From the NCBI GenBank assembly GCA_947624765.1, contig CANQLS010000091.1:1-6314 (forward strand): a DNA stretch of 6,314 bases. Direction: 5' to 3'. Of this stretch, positions 4,333-6,314 are shown in pieces. The notes below the pieces were generated by a model, which was given only the letters and a program-made list of their open reading frames with translations, searched no databases and was not told the DNA's origin. The DNA comes from an uncultured Clostridia bacterium (GTDB lineage: Bacteria > Bacillota > Clostridia > TANB77 > UBA1234). Position 1 is the stretch's first letter; the number at the start of each line of letters is the position of its first letter. The position numbers were made by a program, and so were the translations under genes.

Positions 4333-6314
4333 TTACTTTATATCAGATAATCTATCTAATACAATATTGCTCTCTGATACAGTTACATTATCTTTAGGAA
4401 CAAAGTTATTGCCATCTTTACCATTAATAATTCCTAAACTTCTTAAATGGTAAACAGCTTCTTTTGCCCATTCAGATATGCTAGCATCATCTTCAAATTT
4501 ATCTTCATACAAATAAATTTTATCTGAACCTAGCGAACGTAATTTTACATAGTTGTTAACAATAACTGCCCATTCTTCTCTACTCATAAATGATTCTGGT
4601 GAAAATTTACCATTACCACTTCCACTGATAATACCATTTGCATATGCCCATGCAATGCTATCTCTATAATAAGAATCTTCTGGAACATCGGTAAATACAT
4701 TTTCATAGCCCGATGTATATGCATTATCGTGTTTTGCTAAAAGTGTTATAAACATACCTCTAGTAATATTCTCATTTGGATTTTGTGGATTATCCGGTTT
4801 CGTTGGTTTATCTGGATTTTGAGGATTATCTGGTTTCGTTGGCTCATCTGGATTTTGAGGCTTACCATCAATTACTTTTATAGTACAAACATCATTTACA
4901 TTTCTTGTGTCAGTACTTCTAGCAGTAATAGTAGTATTTCCTTTTCCAACAGCAGTAACTAATCCATCAGAGGTTACTGTGGCTACGTTTTTATTACTAC
5001 TCGTCCAACTTATTATACTTGTTGCATTTGTAGGTTCTATTGTAGCATTTAACTGTACAGTGCTTCCTACTTGTAAGATTACACTCTCTTTATCCAAAGT
5101 AATTCTTGTTATTTTAATAGTTTCACCTTTTACAGTTATTGTGCATGTAGCACTAATATTTGTTCCAGATACACTTGCTCTTATATGTGCCTCTCCTACT
5201 CCATTTGCAGTTACTTTACCATTAGACGATACGGTAGCAACACTTTCTTTATCACTACTCCACTCGATTTTTCCATCAGCTTTTAATGGAAGAACTTGAG
5301 CTTTTAATTGATATGTGCCACCTATCACTAATTCAATACTTGAAGGTGTTGTGAAATAAACTTCTTTTACTTCTACTTTTACTGTCATATCATAACCACA
5401 TTTGCATTTGCCATCGATTCCTTTTACATGTTTCTCAGTTTTACGAGATTGTTCTTTTCCGCAAATGCTACATGATTTTATCACTTCATGGTATTCATCA
5501 TCTACTACATCATTAAATAAATATGAATATTCAACAACTTTAGAATCATGTTTATGAGTAGGTTCTTCAAGTTCTTCAGGACGATAACCACATAGTGTGC
5601 AATAAGTTTTTGTTGAATCCCATGAATGTGCTTCTTTTATATGATTTGTAAATGTAACATTACATTTATCGCAATGCCAATATATTTCATGATAATTTAA
5701 ATCTAAAGTTTCATATTCTACATAACAATCTCCATCTTGTAAATGTTCATCAATAATTCCAGATTCAGAACATTTTTCTTCTATTACTGTTACTATACAT
5801 TTTGCTGTTCTTTTGCCATCTGCTGTCGTGACTGTTATTGTAGCTTTTCCTTTGCTTATTCCTGTTACTGTTCCATATTTTACTGTTGCTACACTTAGAT
5901 CGTCACTACTCCATGTAACTGTTTTATTTGTTGCATTACTTGGTGATACTGTCGCTGTTAGTGTAAGAGTTTTTCCAACTCCAACTGTACCACTTTTTGG
6001 AATTAATTTAACGCCTGTTACCGCTACCGTTTTAGGATTTACTGTTATTATACATGTTGCTGTTTTTTCTCCATCCGATGTTGTGGCTGTTATTGTAGCT
6101 GTTCCTACTTTCTTTCCTGTTACCCTTCCACTTGATACTGTTGCTACGCTTGTATCACTACTCTTCCATGTTACCTTATTATTTGTTGCATTTTCCGGCA
6201 ATACTGTTGCCGTTAATTTAAGAGTTTTACCAACTTCAACCGTACCTCCATCTGGAGTTATACTAATTCCTGTTACTGCCACAGTTGCAGCTTTTACTGT
6301 TACTTTGCATGTTG
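4333..6314 (-). CDS. SLH-anchored surface protein with Big2 repeats and paired-cysteine modules (N-terminus cut by window edge)
   Basis: The frame is open through the right edge, so the start and any signal peptide are missing. An in-frame GTG at 6282 is only an internal Val within a repeat. Numbering from that Val gives 649 residues, with 10 more complete codons upstream that form the tail of another Ig-like repeat. Order: Big2 domains at 1-82 and 86-166, a Cys-rich stretch (171-296), Big2 domains at 306-384 and 390-470, a linker of 12-residue Pro-rich repeats (475-504), then SLH sequence (505-649). SLH repeats bind secondary cell-wall polymers and hold proteins on Gram-positive surfaces; two full ones are visible (FTDVPEDSYYRDSIAWAYANG, from 530, and FEDDASISEWAKEAVYHLRS, from 596), preceded by only the end of a first (ITRGMFITLLAKH). 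Big2 domains are typical stalks or adhesin modules. The likely role is a cell-wall-bound adhesin or stalk; any enzymatic or binding head would be in the missing N-terminal part. Confidence 0.9.
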   Translation of the reverse strand, partial: TCKVTVKAATVAVTGISITPDGGTVEVGKTLKLTATVLPENATNNKVTWKSSDTSVATVSSGRVTGKKVGTATITATTSDGEKTATCIITVNPKTVAVTGVKLIPKSGTVGVGKTLTLTATVSPSNATNKTVTWSSDDLSVATVKYGTVTGISKGKATITVTTADGKRTAKCIVTVIEEKCSESGIIDEHLQDGDCYVEYETLDLNYHEIYWHCDKCNVTFTNHIKEAHSWDSTKTYCTLCGYRPEELEEPTHKHDSKVVEYSYLFNDVVDDEYHEVIKSCSICGKEQSRKTEKHVKGIDGKCKCGYDMTVKVEVKEVYFTTPSSIELVIGGTYQLKAQVLPLKADGKIEWSSDKESVATVSSNGKVTANGVGEAHIRASVSGTNISATCTITVKGETIKITRITLDKESVILQVGSTVQLNATIEPTNATSIISWTSSNKNVATVTSDGLVTAVGKGNTTITARSTDTRNVNDVCTIKVIDGKPQNPDEPTKPDNPQNPDKPTKPDNPQNPNENITRGMFITLLAKHDNAYTSGYENVFTDVPEDSYYRDSIAWAYANGIISGSGNGKFSPESFMSREEWAVIVNNYVKLRSLGSDKIYLYEDKFEDDASISEWAKEAVYHLRSLGIINGKDGNNFVPKDNVTVSESNIVLDRLSDIK
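4778..4860 (-). repeat. 36-bp tandem repeat encoding the Pro-rich linker (2.3 copies)
   Basis: Units at 4778-4813 and 4814-4849 are near identical, and 11 bases of a third follow (4850-4860). Each encodes PQNPDxPTKPDN (x is Glu or Lys). The linker separates the Big2 stalk from the SLH anchor, as expected for a flexible wall-spanning spacer. Short in-frame tandem repeats of this kind can gain or lose units. Confidence 0.85.
5395..5695 (-). repeat. Two paired-cysteine modules within the surface protein
   Basis: Residues about 197-233 and 264-297 (numbered from the Val at 6282) share the pattern YHE, then CxxC, a Lys/Glu-rich stretch with a His, then a second close Cys pair ending CGY. The first has Cys204/207 and 228/231, the second Cys271/274 and 293/295 (CxC rather than CxxC). 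Four cysteines in two close pairs per module suggest a small zinc-ribbon-like or disulfide-bonded fold. The modules interrupt the run of Big2 domains. Confidence 0.65.
5785..6314 (-). repeat. Tandem Big2 Ig-like repeats with 85-codon period
   Basis: Two repeats beginning VAVTG (at 6282 and 6027) follow each other at exactly 85 codons (255 bp). They agree at about 53 of 85 residues by hand count, including the TLxLTATVxPxNATN and SVATV segments. The last codons at the right edge (6283-6314, TCKVTVKAAT) match the end of a further copy, so the array continues outside the window. The two later Big2 domains (4873-5367) are more divergent. Confidence 0.8.

Noticed and set aside
4907..5299. Plus-strand open frame of 130 codons opposite the Big2 repeats
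   Set aside because: Its Val/Leu/Thr-rich peptide is the antisense of repetitive Thr/Val codons in the surface gene, with no start signals.
6280..6282. GTG at 6282 as the start of the surface protein
   Set aside because: It is a Val inside the repeat motif VAVTG. The frame stays open to the window edge and the upstream residues match the end of another Big2 repeat, so the gene is cut rather than starting here.

Overview
The window is AT-rich (about 30 % G+C by eye), with AAGGAGG-type ribosome binding sites, TGnTATAAT extended -10 promoters and an S-layer-homology (SLH) anchored surface protein. This fits a low-GC Gram-positive anaerobe, most likely a Clostridia/Lachnospiraceae-type Firmicute; the assignment is by style, not by a search.

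Layout from left to right. Positions 1-792 (minus) hold the N-terminal 264 residues of a condensation-domain protein of the nonribosomal peptide synthetase (NRPS) type, cut by the left edge. Its ATG directly abuts the TAA stop of the gene before it in the same operon, a six-helix membrane sensor histidine kinase (793-2805, minus). A 341-base divergent intergenic region (2806-3146) follows. It holds two copies of a kinase-side promoter element, three inverted repeats, a 20-bp-spaced direct repeat and a strong promoter for the rightward gene. The rightward gene (3147-4238, plus) encodes a REC-HD-GYP response regulator, a predicted cyclic-di-GMP phosphodiesterase. A bidirectional terminator (4274-4315) separates it from a convergent gene (4333 to the right edge, minus). 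That gene encodes the C-terminal 660 residues or so of a large secreted protein with Ig-like (Big2) repeats, two paired-cysteine modules, a Pro-rich repeat linker and SLH repeats.

Inferred logic: the kinase and the REC-HD-GYP protein look like a divergently arranged two-component pair whose output is an enzyme acting on cyclic-di-GMP rather than a transcription factor. The kinase is tightly coupled in translation to an NRPS-type gene, so sensing and peptide (or acyl/peptidyl amide) synthesis appear to share a transcript. No DNA-binding regulator is visible. The SLH protein is convergent, has its own terminator side, and its 5' end is outside the window, so any link to the signalling genes is only positional.

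Most worth following up: the kinase-NRPS coupling, the structured kinase leader between two near-identical promoter elements, and the paired-cysteine modules within the surface protein.
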